Shown: piece by piece, positions 43,401-55,944 of the stretch
How positions within the stretch are numbered: position 1 is the stretch's first letter
How the letters are laid out: each line of letters opens with the position of its first letter
Assembly (NCBI RefSeq): GCF_041146795.1
Contig: NC_135167.1
Coordinates: forward strand, 4,678,454-4,742,453
Source: Maylandia zebra
Taxonomy: Eukaryota > Chordata > Actinopteri > Cichliformes > Cichlidae
Length of the DNA stretch: 64,000 nt
Direction: 5' to 3'
The notes under the pieces: generated by a model
Database searches by the model: none
What the model saw: the letters and a program-made list of their open reading frames with translations, nothing else
What the model was told of the DNA's origin: nothing
Translations under genes and position numbers: made by a program

Positions 43401-43816
43401 CCCATGATGCATTGAGTTTTTCCTTTCCAGTCACCTTTCTCACTCACTATGTATTAACAGACCTCTCTGCATTGAATCATATCTGTTATTAACCTCTGTC
43501 TCTCTTTATCCTGTCTTCCTTCTCCGGTCCCAGCAGATGGCCCCGCCCCTCCCTGAGCCTGGTTCTGCCGGAGGTTTCTTCCTGTTAAAAGGGAGTTTTT
43601 CCTTCCCACTGTTGCCAAAGTGCTTGCTCATAGGGGGTCATATGATTGTTGGGTTTTTCTCTGTATCTATTATTATAGGACATACTGAACAATATAAAGC
43701 GCCTTGAGGCGACTTTTGTTGTGATTTGGCGCTGTATATATATTTTTTTTATTCCTATTTATTCTATTTATCCCCTTCGTATATTTTATTTATATTTGTC
43801 TCTGTATTTATATATA

Positions 43817-43861
<45 letters not shown>

Positions 43862-45997
43862 CATTCTGTAACTGTAACTTCTGTCGGTGCAGTGCTTTTG
43901 GAAACCGAATTTCCCAGAGGAACCCACCCGAGGGATTAATAAAGTTCTATCTTATCTTATCTCTTAATCTCTATAAATAGAATTGAATTGAATTTACCAT
44001 ATTTGGGAAAACTTTATCAAGGGTTAATCTAACAAAGGTTAGTTTGTCAATTTTCTACTACTTTACCCATATTTTGATTTGACTAGTGTATATTTTGGTA
44101 ATAATTTTTCATTTGAATTATTATGGACAGGCGAAATGTAACCCGCTCTTGAGTAAGTACACCTCACTCTAGGTTCAGTAGTCAAGTATGAGTGCATGTG
44201 ATGATAACACACATGTTTTGAGTTAACTCTAAACAATCTTAATGCAACAACAGATAACAATTGCAAGACAGAAATTACAACTGAGGCCTTCACTAAAAAG
44301 AAGAGGAACAAGAGAAAACTGTTCTTAATCTCTTGAAATGATGTTTAAAGGGTATTTGGTTAGTTGCAACTCCACCTTTCACTGGTCCTGCCCACCCACT
44401 TAAGATCAATGTAAATTAAGTTTGACACCACTGCTCTCTAGCGTTTATACTCGGGAGTTAAAGTGGGCTGGAAGGAGTTCAGGTGTCCGCAAGTTTTGGT
44501 TGTGGTACTTAAGAATCTAGCTGGAGATACAGAAGAAGATTCTGTTACACAGTGTGTTGCTAGCTAAAGGTAAAGCTGCTGTATTTCATGGAGAGAGAAA
44601 AGAGTGCGAGTTTAATTCATTCAGAGATCCAGAAAGTTGTAGAAAGACAGGACAGGAGAGGGAAAAGACAGGTCAGATTTAAAGATAAGCACTGCTCAGT
44701 GACGCTTGATAAACTGCAGGTTGCTGTCAATTGTAAAGACAGTATAAACAGTATAGTGTCAGTGTATAGGGGATGGACATCAACCATGATAGCTTGTGAA
44801 ACTGCTGACATCCTGCACAAAGAAAAGCTGCTGGCAGATTCTTTGTCCAGGAAAATGCTGTGTAATTATATGACAGATTTTTGGAAAGAGGTGAAAGCTC
44901 TCAATAACTGTAAACCATCTCTACCATCAACTGTTGAAGGTGTTTCGGGGGGCAGATAACATTGCAGCATTATGGAGACAGCATTACAGTGCGTTGTTTA
45001 ACTGTATAAAAAGTGAACCATACGAGGACAATTTTGACATGAGTAATGACACAATAAGTGTAAGGACACATGAAGTATATGAAGCCATTCATAGGTTATC
45101 TGATAACAAAGCTTCTGATTTGGATCACATCACTGCAGAACATTTAAAACATGCTAGTTTAAGGCTAGCTCCTCTTCTAGCACTCTGTTTCACTGGGTTT
45201 ATGATTCATGGCATATTATCAGACTTAATGCTGTGTATTTTACTGGTACCAGTTATGAAGGACAAAGCTGCAAAAGTGAGCTGTTTGGATAATTATAGGC
45301 CGATACTTGCCAGTATTTTATCTAAGGTGTTAGAAAGAATCTTGTTTGACAGAATTAGTGTGTTCATCTCTTCTCTGTTTAATCTGTTTGGCTTCAAACC
45401 AAAGCACGACACTGACATGTGCATATATGCACTCAAGGAAATAGTCAGTTTGTATAGGGCTAAAAATTCATCTGTCCTCATGTGTTTCATTGATGCCTCT
45501 AAGGCTTTTGATCGAGTGAACCACAGAAAACCTTTTGATAAACTGAAGAGATGGGGAGTTCCTCAATACATCGTGAGGATTCTCTCTTACTTGTACGCTC
45601 ATCAGAACATGCAGGTTAAATGGGGAAGCAGTATTTCTGCCCCCTTTGGTGTCAGCAATGGTGTTAGACAGGGTGGGATTTTATCCCCAATTTATTTATT
45701 CTATATGTTGATGATTTGTCCATACAGCTGAGAGCCTGTAACACTGGGTGTATATTAGGTAAAACATTGATAAATCATCTTATGTATGCAGATGACCTGG
45801 TTGTTTTTAGTCCAAGCAGTGCTGGGTTACAGGATCTTCTCAATGTCTGTACTGAATATGGTGTGCAATATGACATAAAGTACAATGCTGTTAAAAGTGC
45901 TGTTTTGATATGTAGAACTATGTAGTACAGGAGGACATGCAGACGGTTGGCGTGAGAAAGGAGAATGCAGTGTGCCAAACCCTAAAGCAAGCAGTCA

Positions 45998-46030
<33 letters not shown>

Positions 46031-49000
46031 TGTTGGTGATGTTTCTCCATCAGTGCTGTTAAGTATTTTTCCAAAGAAAATTATCTGTGTCCTCGTAGAC
46101 TTTAGACAGTTGTTAGAACCCACAGATTTCACAAAAATGTGTCTCTTAAATTCAAAAGTCTTATGTTTTAGTGCTTCTTAATAACACCTTAATCTCATCA
46201 GGCAGTATTTGCTTTGACGGAGGGTGAACTTCTTCCATAACCTAAGCCTATTATTGTTTGTAAAGCACAGATACTGTTTTAAATTAATTCTCTGCACTTC
46301 GCAGCATGAAGTGGTGGCTTCTCTTTTGGCTGGTGTTTTTCCTGTCACACCAACCTCCTGCATGTCGTAGTTCACCACCAGTCTGTAGAAACAGACCAGG
46401 TTCATCAGGTCAGTTTTCCTGCAGGGGCCAGTGCAACGGTAAGATGCTTTACTATTAATATTTAAGGCTCATGTTTCCATGTGAAACATTCTGTAGAACC
46501 TTTAATTAACTCAATGTTGTAAAAATGTGTATATGATTAATTAATTAATTAATTTATTATTACAGGCAGATGCTGTAAGGAAGTTTTAGCCAACATTTTT
46601 AAAACCGGAAGCTGTGATGACGCTGTCAAGTAAACACTTTCCTTCTAAATAACTTTTTTTGAGTTTTCTATTTTGAAAAACTGTTAGATTAAATATGTAT
46701 ATAGGAGCAAAATCAAAAGGGTTGAGATGGTAATGTGTTTCAGATGGTTTATGGCAGGGGTGTCAAACTCAATCAGACAAGGGGCCAAAACCCAAAGCAC
46801 ACTTTAGTTCGCAGGCAAACAGGATTTACTGAAGAGATTAAAACTGAAAGTTTTTTCTAACATAAATATGAACAAAAACAGGACAGGATACAATATTCTT
46901 TCTTAGAAAATGACTGAAATAACTAAAAAATACATCCTGTCAAATGTATAAAAATTTAAAATATGAAGGTGCTCCAAAAATGAAAATAAAAACAGGTCAC
47001 TATTGTCCCGTTATACTGCCACTGTATCAGCTCCATTTGAACCTGTAAAAATGCAGTTCCGTCGTCAGCAGCAAATGGGTTGTGATGCAGCTTGAAATTT
47101 ATTTTCTTTTTCTGGTTTACTTTCCAAAGCACAGTGTGCACTCATAAGTGCAGCTTTACTTGAAACTCCTTCACTGCATCAGCACATCAGTGATCATGCA
47201 AGTCTGCAATTGGCAGATTTCCTCATTCTGCTCACAAACTCTTTTCTCTGACTTAGTTTCTGCACCTTTGTAAAATACACCATGTTGCCAAACTTTAAAT
47301 CTATTTTCCGGGATTTGACCTGCTGGCCTTGACTTTGACACCTTTGGTCTGTGGTGTGTAATTAATGTAAGATTTTTAATCAGAATGTGGCATTCTGATT
47401 TTTTTTCTTATCCTTTTCAACAAGTGCCATTAAGGAGCTGCAAGAGATTCTAGAGGAAGAAGAAATAAGCGGGGCCAGTTCATCAATTATTTCTGACACT
47501 GTTGTTGCCCTACAGTATAAACCCAATCGTACCTTTAGAGGCCTCGACATTTATGCCAGCGATAATCAGGTGTTTAAAAAATTATTTCATAGTGTAATGT
47601 GACAATGATATTTTAAGCTGTTCACAGTTTTTAGCAGCAAAACTGGCAATATCTGTTTTGTTTAAAGTTTTGGTCTTGAAAACTGCTGGGAATGGTTGAG
47701 ATTGTTTATATCCTATTGATGTCCAAATGTGCATGTATTTTTAGTTACTTTTGTCCTTATTTTCCCTAAGCCACAAAACAGCTTGTTTGATATTGCTTTA
47801 GCTATGAAATATCTGAACATGTTCTTTATACTGTAGATTAAACTTTCCTGCTGCTTTGCATTTCGGAGTCTGTGAACCTTAATGACTTTCCTCAAGTTCC
47901 AGCAATTTGAGATCATTTGGACTAAAATGGCTGAAGAGTAGTTTTGGATTTCCATTAAATTTATAATGCATGTTTAGATATATGCTAAGTTGAGAATAAT
48001 GTTACTCTTATTCACATCATCTTCCTGTTTTTGGCACGTTGATGCATATGCAGGTACAACCAGGCCAGTCTCCTCCCAGCAGCAGAGTGAGAGTTCAGCT
48101 GCCGAGTGAACTGCAAGCTGGACCAAACAACAAGATTGTGTTCTGCATGATTAAGTGGCCAGAAACATACCAGGTCAGAAATTAAACTCTGTTATACAAA
48201 ATCTTGAATTTTATACAGACATAGATTTTACACTGTAAATTAAACTACAATCGTTTGTTGATTTAGCTTGTTTTAGCCAAGTAACATTACTAAAAAAAAT
48301 CTTTTTACATAAGCAAACATTTGGTCCATATTTATTTTATCTTCCAGTCATTTAACATTATTTATTATTAAGAAACTTTTGTCTCACTATCTTGATAACA
48401 GACCTTCATCTGAGCACTCAAACCTGCCACCATTCAGCTCAAGTCACATTATTTAAAAACAAACAAACAAAAATATAAGCATATATACATAATTGACCCT
48501 TGACTTTAGAGAAGTAAAGCAGGAGACAAATAATAGATTTTTTACTTAGTGCAGACCTCTAGGAAACTAGAATAGCTAAAGTAACATCCACATAAAGGCC
48601 CCAAGGTCTCATAGTTTTTTGTAGTAAAACACTGCATTGTAATAAAATCAATTCTACACACATTACATGTCAATTGTTTAAAATTAGCTGCTTATACACC
48701 AAAAGTGCTTCAGCCTCAGCTTCATTTGGAAATATATGATAATTATCGGATAGAGTTGCTGGCAGAACAGTAAAGTGATTGCTTTTATGTTCATGTCAGG
48801 AAGACAGATGTGTAGATTTTATAAAGATTTATTTGGAACCTGCCGTGCCTCTGCACATCAAACTAGTGACAAAAATATAGCAATTTATTTTGAGTTAACT
48901 CGCACAGATATCTTCATGTGGAGAAACAGTTTTAAAACTGCAATGATTATTTACCCTGCTGTGTATTCAAAATACCTTTATGCCATATAATAGCATTTCT

Positions 49001-52000
49001 CCCAAGCTACAAATATTAATTCATATATGCAGTACATGAAAGCTCCAACACATGTAACAATGTACAAATAACTTTGTGTCCAGTACGTTATTGCCTCCAT
49101 GATTTAATAAATGGATTGGATGTGTCTCATGAAGGAGCAATAAGTTTGGACTTAACATTGTTCTTTATGGTTTAATGTCTTCATATTTTAAACATAAAAG
49201 AATGTTTTGCCACAGGAACAATAAGTGAAATATTGTTAGTCATTTATTTATTTACATTAAATTAGTTTAATTTTATACATTAAAAGACAGCTATGGGAAC
49301 TGCTCTAATCAGTAAGAGTTAATCAATTTGTTCAACTTTCAAACAGGAAGAGGATGAGTTATATATTTAAACGCAAATGTGCTGAAGGTCTTTAGCAATA
49401 ATGCACAAAATATAAATGTGGTATATATTAAAGACACTTCTATGTATATTTTTATGTAGAAAAGTTGGTACACCAGGGAAAAATCACTACAACCTTTTAA
49501 TAAAATGTAAATTACATTAAAATTATTTCATAATAGACAACAAATCTTAAATAAATATTTTCTCAAAAAAAAAACTGAGGAATATGTGTTTTATTGTAGA
49601 CTGACGTTTATGACAGAAGACTGTTTGGCCTGAGTGTGCAGCGCAAGAGGATATCAGGACTACAGCAGCGTGTCAACATCACCATAAACCTAACCAAGGA
49701 AATAAATGTACTTAATGTTGTCATTTACTGCAGATGTGCCTTTTACAATATTATATTATTAAATATATTTTATCTTTTGTTTAGCAAAAGTTAATAAAAA
49801 AAAAAGTTAGGCATATATAGTATTTAAACATGCAATATTTCTGTGTCACAGGACACCCAAAAACCCTCGTGTCAGTTCATTAACTTCTCACCAAACAGTG
49901 AGTAACCAAGCATCACATCTGCCAAGAATAATGTAAAACATTAATATTTTTTAAATAACCTTCAGTCATTGTTGTTTGTGTTTTGTCTTAAGATCACAAA
50001 GCTGATCTGATCTGACTTGGATATAAAAACATCTTATGTATCACTGATCTCTATTTTTGATGTATCAGCTTTTAGTGAGGATGGATGCATTACTCTATGG
50101 ACTCGTGGTCAGAATAATGTCACCTGTTCCTGTGACCATCTCACATACTTTGCTGTGCTTCTGGTAGGACGGACAATTTTTCATTCTAAAAAAGTGGAAT
50201 TTCAGGACTTACATGTCTTTAGACTTGAGGGAAACTCGATCAACAAAATATAGACAAACACCTCAGTAATAAAATGGGAAATCTCTTTTAGCAGGTGTGT
50301 TGCTAACAATCCAACAATTTCACGCTGAGTTGGACACAGTTTAGCTATCTGGTTCTGATGCTTTGGTAAAAAGTTGTTGTGTGTAATGGCCAACTTCAGC
50401 CTTAACTCACATAGTCAAACTTTCTATTGTAATTCCTTTAAGCAGTTGTCAAATTTTTGAAGAATAACTTCTTGAAGGACATTCAAAGCTCTTTTTGGAT
50501 GTTGTCTGCCTCTTGCTCCACTCTCTGTCAGGATGATTGGATAATAACGCTTCAATAATGTTGTGGTTTTTTCTTCTCTTCTACTCTTTAACTGTAGTAA
50601 TAGTATCTTTGGAATCATTTTAATGCTGAAACTGTCAACACATAGTATTGCATGGACAAACAAAATCTGACAGTACCTTTACTGTGTTCATAATTACATC
50701 AACTTTGATAAGATTTTCAACACCACTGTGTAAACATAACAGAGCCCCCGCTGTGTTCTACAGACAGCTGCAGACACTCACTGTTGTATCTCTCTCCTGA
50801 CCTACTCCATATAAAAAAATGTGAACCAAAAAATGTCATTCCTCCATCAGGCATGTTACCAGTGATTTTCAGTACAGTTCTTATGTAATTTAATGTGCAT
50901 CAGCCTTTTCTGAAGAATTAGAAGCTAAATATAAAGACATGAGGTGTGACTCAAGACTTTCATAGCACTGACTTTACAGTATGTTTAATATATGTTAAAA
51001 CAAAAAAGATTCATTTATACTGTACAACGTACAACACTCATCTCTTGCCAAAATGTTTCCTCAACTATAGTGTGTTATTAAGAATGTCGCTGCACTGGGT
51101 GTGCCCTGCCGACGTCGTGTGATTCCTGATACTATCACTAGATGCCCCAATGTGAACAAAAGTAATCTTTTTCTGTTACAAATGCTCCCTTTACACCATG
51201 ACTACAATCTTCATTCTTTTGTTAGTATCATCTGTTCTCACGCACAGTTCATTGGCTCATTGATTTGTCATTGATTATCTTATCTGTGACTTACTTTTCC
51301 TCATCTACATCTTTGTTTTACAACACCTAATTTACTGAAAACTTTCTGAAATAAAAACCGTGTTCAGGGTGTTGTGATTTTAATTTGATATAGCCAAAGA
51401 CTTGAATGATGAAGAAAAGAAATACTAAAACTGGACAAACAAGACTGTATTTCCCCAATCACGTGTCTGTCTCCTGCTTATTTTATTGTATAGAACTGTA
51501 CTCTTGCATACACCTCCTCTATTCCTGTTGCTTATTTTGTATTGACTTTACTGCTTCACTGTTTGCGTGTCTTATGTTTAATTTCTACTCACTGACTACT
51601 TCTCACAATCAAAATGCTGCAAAATAAAGTGAGTGTGTATTTTCTGCACAGCTGCCTGTTTCTGGCTCTGATACAAATGGCACTGGGTCCCTCTCACCTA
51701 AAGACCAGGAGATTTTAACATACATCACTCTGATTGGCTGCAGTCTCTCTCTTTTTGCCCTGGTCATCACTGTTTTGCTCTTCATCACAAATAGGTAATT
51801 CATTTAATGACATTCTTCATCCTTTCTGTCTCTGCTTTTGTTATTAGACTCCTCCTATCCCATTGACTATTCAGCATGTACTATCGCCTTCCAGTCCTGA
51901 CTTTTTTAACACCACAGTCAATTAATAACCTTTTTGTCTTTTTTCTTTGTTTTAATCTTTGTTCCTTATCACATCATACATGTAGATTTGGTCTAATTGT

Positions 52001-55000
52001 ATTCCAAACAGAATAATACTAAAAAAGATGTGACTTACCATGAATCACATCTGTATTTGCCAGAAAGGTCAGAGAAGATGTTTCTATGAAGGTCCACATC
52101 AACCTCGTGATTGCCCTGATCCTCCTCAACCTGCACTTCCTGCTAAGTTCCAGGGTGGCAGCAGTGTCCTCCACTGGGGTCTGTTTATACATGGCTCTTG
52201 CCCTTCACTACTCCCTGCTGACTACTTTCAGCTGGATGGCTTTGGAGGGATTTCATCTCTACCTTCTCTTAGTCAAAGTCTTCAACATCTACATCAAGAG
52301 ATACCTGCTCAAACTCAGTGTGGTGGGATGGGGTGAGTGGAATAATTTAAGCAAGAAGCTGTTTATCATCATCATCATCATCTGAATAACTATTCTTGTG
52401 TTTCAGGTGTTCCTGCAGTCATTGTGTCAGTGGTGGTGATCATAGACAGAGGCTTTTACAGTCTTGTCTTTCTGGACACATCTAAATCCAACCACACTTA
52501 TATGTAAGGAAAATATCTGCAAGCATCTAAAATTGAATAAAGAAAATTTAAAATAACAATTCATATTTATTTATTAACTGTTGGTGTACGCATCAGAGTG
52601 TAGAGGGGAAAGTGTCATACAAGGGATAGGAATCAAACTCAATTTTACCAAACACTTATTTGCCTATACGGAGTAGTCTCTGGTATATTTCACCACATGC
52701 ATCTAAATTATCCGCTATACCCACCCCCAAAAAAGTTAATTCTGTTCATCTGGATGTAATGTTTTCAGTAGGAGAAACGTTTCATCACTCATTCAAATGA
52801 CGGGAAAAGCTGGGGAAACCTGCAGTCAGCTGAGACTGAAGAAGTCACTTGGATGAGTGACGAAAAGTTTCTTGCAATGAAAACACCACGTCCATATGAA
52901 CAGAATCAACCTTTTGGAGCGATTTCCCATCCTGGATGATTGAGCATGCATCAATACGCCTGCAATAAGATTTCTATTATAGAAAGTACTTCTTAACTGA
53001 AACATGGGTCATCTGAACTCCCTTTCTTTTAGATGCTATATAACCAATGACGACGTCAAGATGGGGACTACACTTGGACCATTCATCTTGGTGTTCCTCT
53101 TTAACATGATCATGTTTGCAGTGACAATCAGACGAGTTTGGACTCTACGCAAAAGCACAGAGGTACTGGGCAGTTTTATGTTGCTATTGTCAACATGTCC
53201 TATGAAAGCTTAAAAATAACATTAATGAATTAGTCTTATAAACAACTGGTAGTTTTATATAACAAGAAAAATATAGGCTAACTCTAGTCATCACTATTGT
53301 TAATTTTTATTTTACATTAGTCGTTCCTTTTAAAGGATGAACTGTGAGATGGGTTGTCTGTTAGCTTTTAAGACCAAGTAAATTCTCAGAAAAAATAAAG
53401 GAACACTTTTTATTCAGAGTGTAGCATTAAGCCAACTTGATGAAGTAAACTTCTGGGATACTGATCTGGTCAGTTAAGTAGCAGAGGGAGTGTTAATCAG
53501 CCTCAGCTGATTTGACGTTAATGAAATAAACAGCGAGAGCTATGGATGCCATTAGATATCAGGATATCCTTGATCCATTGTCAGACCCTAAATTGGATCA
53601 GTGGTTTCTTGGTTCCTCCTGGTGCATGACAATTCAAAGACTCATTTGGCAGCTCCTGAAGGAAGAAAGACCTGATACCATTAACTGTTCCCACACCTAT
53701 CTGACCTAAATTCAATAGAACACCTCTGGGACATTATGTTTTGGTCCATCCGATGGTGCCAGGTTACAGCTTAACTGTCCCGAAGCTCAGTGATGCACTG
53801 GTCCAGATCTGTGAGGAGATCCTTAAAGACACCCTCCAACATCTCATTTTTTGCAATGAGATCTGTTGTGTTTTTAAAGTGTTCCTTTAAATCTTTTCAG
53901 CACTGTATTGTATTTTGTAGTCATTTTTTTAAAAACAAACAAACAAAAAAAACATACTTTAGTATTGACTATTTAAACACATTTGTCTTACTGTGTGAGA
54001 TTGTATATAATCTCCTGTGTCATTCTATATATTTGGCAAATCAGTTTGGGCAGAGTAACCGTGATAGAGCCAAGAAAGACATTTGTACCCTGCTGGGAGT
54101 CATGACTCTGCTCGGCATTACCTGGGGCCTGGTCTTCTTCTCTTTTGGCTACCTGACCACTGTTGGCCTCTACCTCTTCTGCATCCTGAACTCACTGCAA
54201 GGTCTGTATAACCATTTGTATGTTAAAGCAAGTTTATTTATATAGCACAATTCAACAACAAGGGTATTCAAAGTGCTTTACAGAGACATTAGAAACAAAA
54301 ACAAATAAAAAGCATGATTTAAAATAAAAAAAAGGAAGTAACAGTAGATAAAATCAGTAGTTAAAATGTAAGTTTTGAAATTTAAGCTTAAAAGTAAAAC
54401 GGTGTGGATTTGGTGCTTTATTCAAATGCAGCTGAGAATAGGTGAGTCTTCAACCTGGATTTAAATAAACGGAGTGTTTCAGCTGATCTGAGGCTTTCTG
54501 GGAGTTTGTTCCAGATATAAGGAGCATATATCTGTTTGTTGTCATGAGTTTTACTTCCCTTGTGTTGTCTGATCATTCTGTTCAGCCATGTCTTGTTCTC
54601 CCCACCTCTCTTCGCTCCTCAAATCAACCTTCAGTATATATATTGTCACTGTCTACATGGATCCTTTTCAAAAAGCACCTGTTTCTGTTACTTGCTTCCC
54701 AGTGTTTTTGTTCTTCCTTTCTTTGCTCCTGCATCTCTCCTTGGCTTTATGTTCTAGTTAGTGTGTTTTTAAATCTGTAGACTTCAGTTTCCCTTTGTAC
54801 TCATGTTAGTCAGCCTGTGGTGTTTTTGCATTGTACATGTACAATGACAATGAAGGTATATTCTATTCTATTCTATTCTATTCTATTCTATTGAACTATT
54901 CTACTAAATGAATGACTTACTTTAAGTTTCAATCAATCTGTCTCCAAGCGTCTGCGTTTTGGTCCTTCACAACTTACAATCTGCACATCCTGCAGATTCT

Positions 55001-55205
55001 GACACACAGATGAATTACTACTTTCATTGTCAAATGTGCGTACTCATTGCATCTCCTGTACACAGTCTAAACATTTACTTCTCTCCCTCTCTCTTGCTTG
55101 TTCCATGCAGGTTTCTTCATCTTCCTGTGGTTTATGATGTCACTGAGAAAGGCTAAAACTGCAGTTACTAAGACAAGCGGTGAAACACGAAGCACCAGCA
55201 CTTAG
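40418..55205 (+). CDS. Adhesion G-protein-coupled receptor, ADGRG type (copy B), 536 aa from 14 exons
   Basis: Exons: 40418-40425 (ATG CAA AG), 46305-46438, 46566-46629, 47425-47569, 48054-48173, 49600-49707, 49852-49897, 50069-50163, 51652-51794, 52064-52332, 52407-52503, 53033-53162, 54045-54201, 55111-55205; all phases fit. The protein starts MQSMKWWLLFWLVFFLSHQ (signal peptide). A Cys-rich ectodomain start follows, then the GPS motif (CSCDHL|T, Thr about 234) and tethered-agonist-like TYFAVLLLPV. Seven membrane helices match copy A nearly residue for residue; the tail ends GETRSTST. The ectodomain is much less similar to copy A. Intron 1 (5.9 kb) is filled with repeats. It could use a second terminal exon at 57711-57805. 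No disabling change seen. Paralogue assignment within ADGRG and ligand unknown. Confidence 0.87.
40911..41189 (-). mobile_element. Non-LTR retrotransposon C-terminal fragment
   Basis: The minus frame reads LPHNIQNLFQIRPNTNNPRG, then KYHRLSVWNTC, resembling the last block of a LINE polymerase. No longer coding context. In copy B intron 1. Confidence 0.4.
42589..42872 (+). repeat. tRNA-derived SINE with pseudo-tRNA head
   Basis: Box A TAGCTCAGGAGG and box B GGCGGTTCTATCCC lie in a head whose ends GGGGTAG and CTACCCC can pair like an acceptor stem. The D-arm spacing is wrong by three bases and no anticodon arm forms, so it is not a tRNA gene. The SINE tail ends AGAGCACTTTGAGTACTCCG. Confidence 0.7.
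42873..43990 (+). mobile_element. Rex/CR1-like LINE, 5'-truncated, with a nested LINE tail
   Basis: The + frames give SLQLIQNAAARVLTGTRK, HISPVLASLHWLPVKSRIEF and LYLTY-like blocks, then a stop near 43210: the RT C-terminus. The 3' UTR (CCCTCCCTGAGCCTGGTTCT, AAAGGGAGTTTTTCC) follows. Its GAATTG-repeat end (43975-43995) is separated from GGCGCTGTATATA by another LINE tail (about 43741-43970) ending CTATCTTATCTTATC. Confidence 0.7.
43800..43861. repeat. (TG)n(TA)n microsatellite
   Basis: About 11 TG units followed by about 12 TA units, within the nested LINE tail. Confidence 0.85.
44588..45930 (+). pseudogene. Non-LTR reverse transcriptase, three frames
   Basis: 44588-44940 reads ...TDFWKEVKALNNCKPSLPS. 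After a frameshift in a G run at about 44946, ADNIAALWRQHYSALFN and LDNYRPILASILSKVLERIL (RT fingers) follow, then MCFIDASKAFDRVNHRK and SNGVRQGGILSP. A second shift near 45690 leads to NHLMYADDLVVFSPSSAG (active-site ADD). The endonuclease part is missing. The motif set differs from that of the L2 element and is more like the I/Nimb or RTE-type group; clade not certain. In copy B intron 1. Confidence 0.7.
45999..46030. repeat. (AAT)n microsatellite
   Basis: About ten AAT units directly after the LINE remnant, perhaps its tail. Confidence 0.85.
46755..47346. mobile_element. hAT-type MITE in copy B intron 3
   Basis: Left CAGGGGTGTCAAACTC, right (reversed) CAAAGGTGTCAAAGTC. Flanks GTTTATGG and GTCTGTGG agree at six of eight positions. 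No transposase frame. Copy A lacks it. Confidence 0.6.
48174..49599 (+). other. Copy B intron 5, no clear repeats
   Basis: AT-rich intron. Its last ~200 bp align with the end of copy A intron 5 (12640-12825). In copy A the same intron has grown to over 6 kb by insertions (7031-12475) that are absent here. Confidence 0.55.
50164..51651 (+). other. Copy B intron 8, no recognised element
   Basis: Its 5' part (to about 50400) aligns with 13402-13640 of copy A (AGACAAACACCTCAGTAATA is shared, as is AATGGGAAATCTCT). The hAT MITE present in copy A is absent. Confidence 0.55.
52737..52912. mobile_element. Foldback/palindromic element in copy B intron 11
   Basis: Left arm from GTTAATTCTGTTCATCTGG to ...TTTCATCACTCAT (about 52735-52795) is complementary to 52850-52911 (ATGAGTGACGAAAAGTTTC ... 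ATGAACAGAATCAAC). The loop is about 55 bp. No coding frame. Confidence 0.65.
53575..53860 (+). mobile_element. Ancient Tc1/mariner-like fragment, copy B counterpart
   Basis: Shares TTCAATAGAACACCTCTGGG-type text and order with 18630-18900 in copy A intron 12. Both are too decayed to code. Confidence 0.6.
54228..54530 (-). mobile_element. L2 LINE 3' end, minus strand
   Basis: The reverse complement closely follows 32715-33080 of the L2 element, from the last ORF2 codons (CCAGAAAGCCTCAGATCAGC) through the tail to GCTATATAAATAAACTTGC. Short 5'-truncated copy in intron 13. Confidence 0.8.
54858..54892. repeat. (TATTC)n microsatellite
   Basis: About seven units; a common LINE/SINE-tail type repeat. 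Confidence 0.85.
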
Positions 55206-55686
55206 CTTACACACAACTACCAATACCCCGAGAAGTGCCTTTGTGTGTGCTGTTGGAATGTTTAATGTAATATTAACTTAGAAACATTGTTGTATACATG
55301 AGTTCAAGAAGAAATTGTATCAGATAAGATATCAGCTGACACTAAAAAAATGTATGTGAATGTATTAATTGTGAAGATTTTAACAGCTCAAATTTAGTTT
55401 GAAGTTTTCTTTTTATTGCAATAGACAGAGTTTTTATGGCAAGCTGTTTATCTTATTGTTAGAGGATAGATCACCTGTCTCTTTTTACACTCGCTTTCAG
55501 AGATCAGAGGCAAAACAACATAAAATTGCTATTTTGTCACATTTTCACCAGTCTGCACATTAGATCTTAGTTTCAAATGAATCTCACCTGGCATTAGTTT
55601 AGTATTTTAAGACGCTGTTATGTTGATTGATTGCACATACAGCATTTTGCTTTATTTTAATTGAACTGGTCTGAAAATTATTTTAT

Positions 55687-55692
55687 ATTAAA
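55687..55692 (+). terminator. Candidate poly(A) signal ATTAAA, copy B
   Basis: Same sequence context as at 20958 (CACATTGTGAATCACT then GGCTGTGGTGT), about 480 bp after the stop codon. Confidence 0.5.
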
Positions 55693-55944
55693 GCACATTG
55701 TGAATCACTAAAGGCTGTGGTGTTAGTAATAACAGTAATAGCTGTCTTATTACCTTCACCCTATGGACATTTACGAGTTACGGGCATTCTAAAGTGAAAA
55801 TCTCAGTTTTGTTCAGTATCATTATCATATGGTAACTCATAGTTTAAATATCAAAAGTGTACTAATTTAATGTTTACAACACAGAATGTCAGAAAAAAAC
55901 CAGCGGGACCCTGCATATAGGTAGAGAACCCTTTAAAAAGTGTA

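Larger units (their letters stand above)
41692..44433. mobile_element. hAT-like element with CAGTGGYGTCAAACT ends, filled by later insertions
   Basis: Left CAGTGGCGTCAAACTCA and right (reversed) CAGTGGTGTCAAACTTA are inverted repeats. The interior holds a (ATAGA)n LINE tail near 41895, another hAT end near 42098 (AGTGTAGGGACTAACGCG), a SINE and a Rex-like LINE. Flanks do not show an 8-bp duplication, so pairing of these two ends is inference. Confidence 0.4.
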
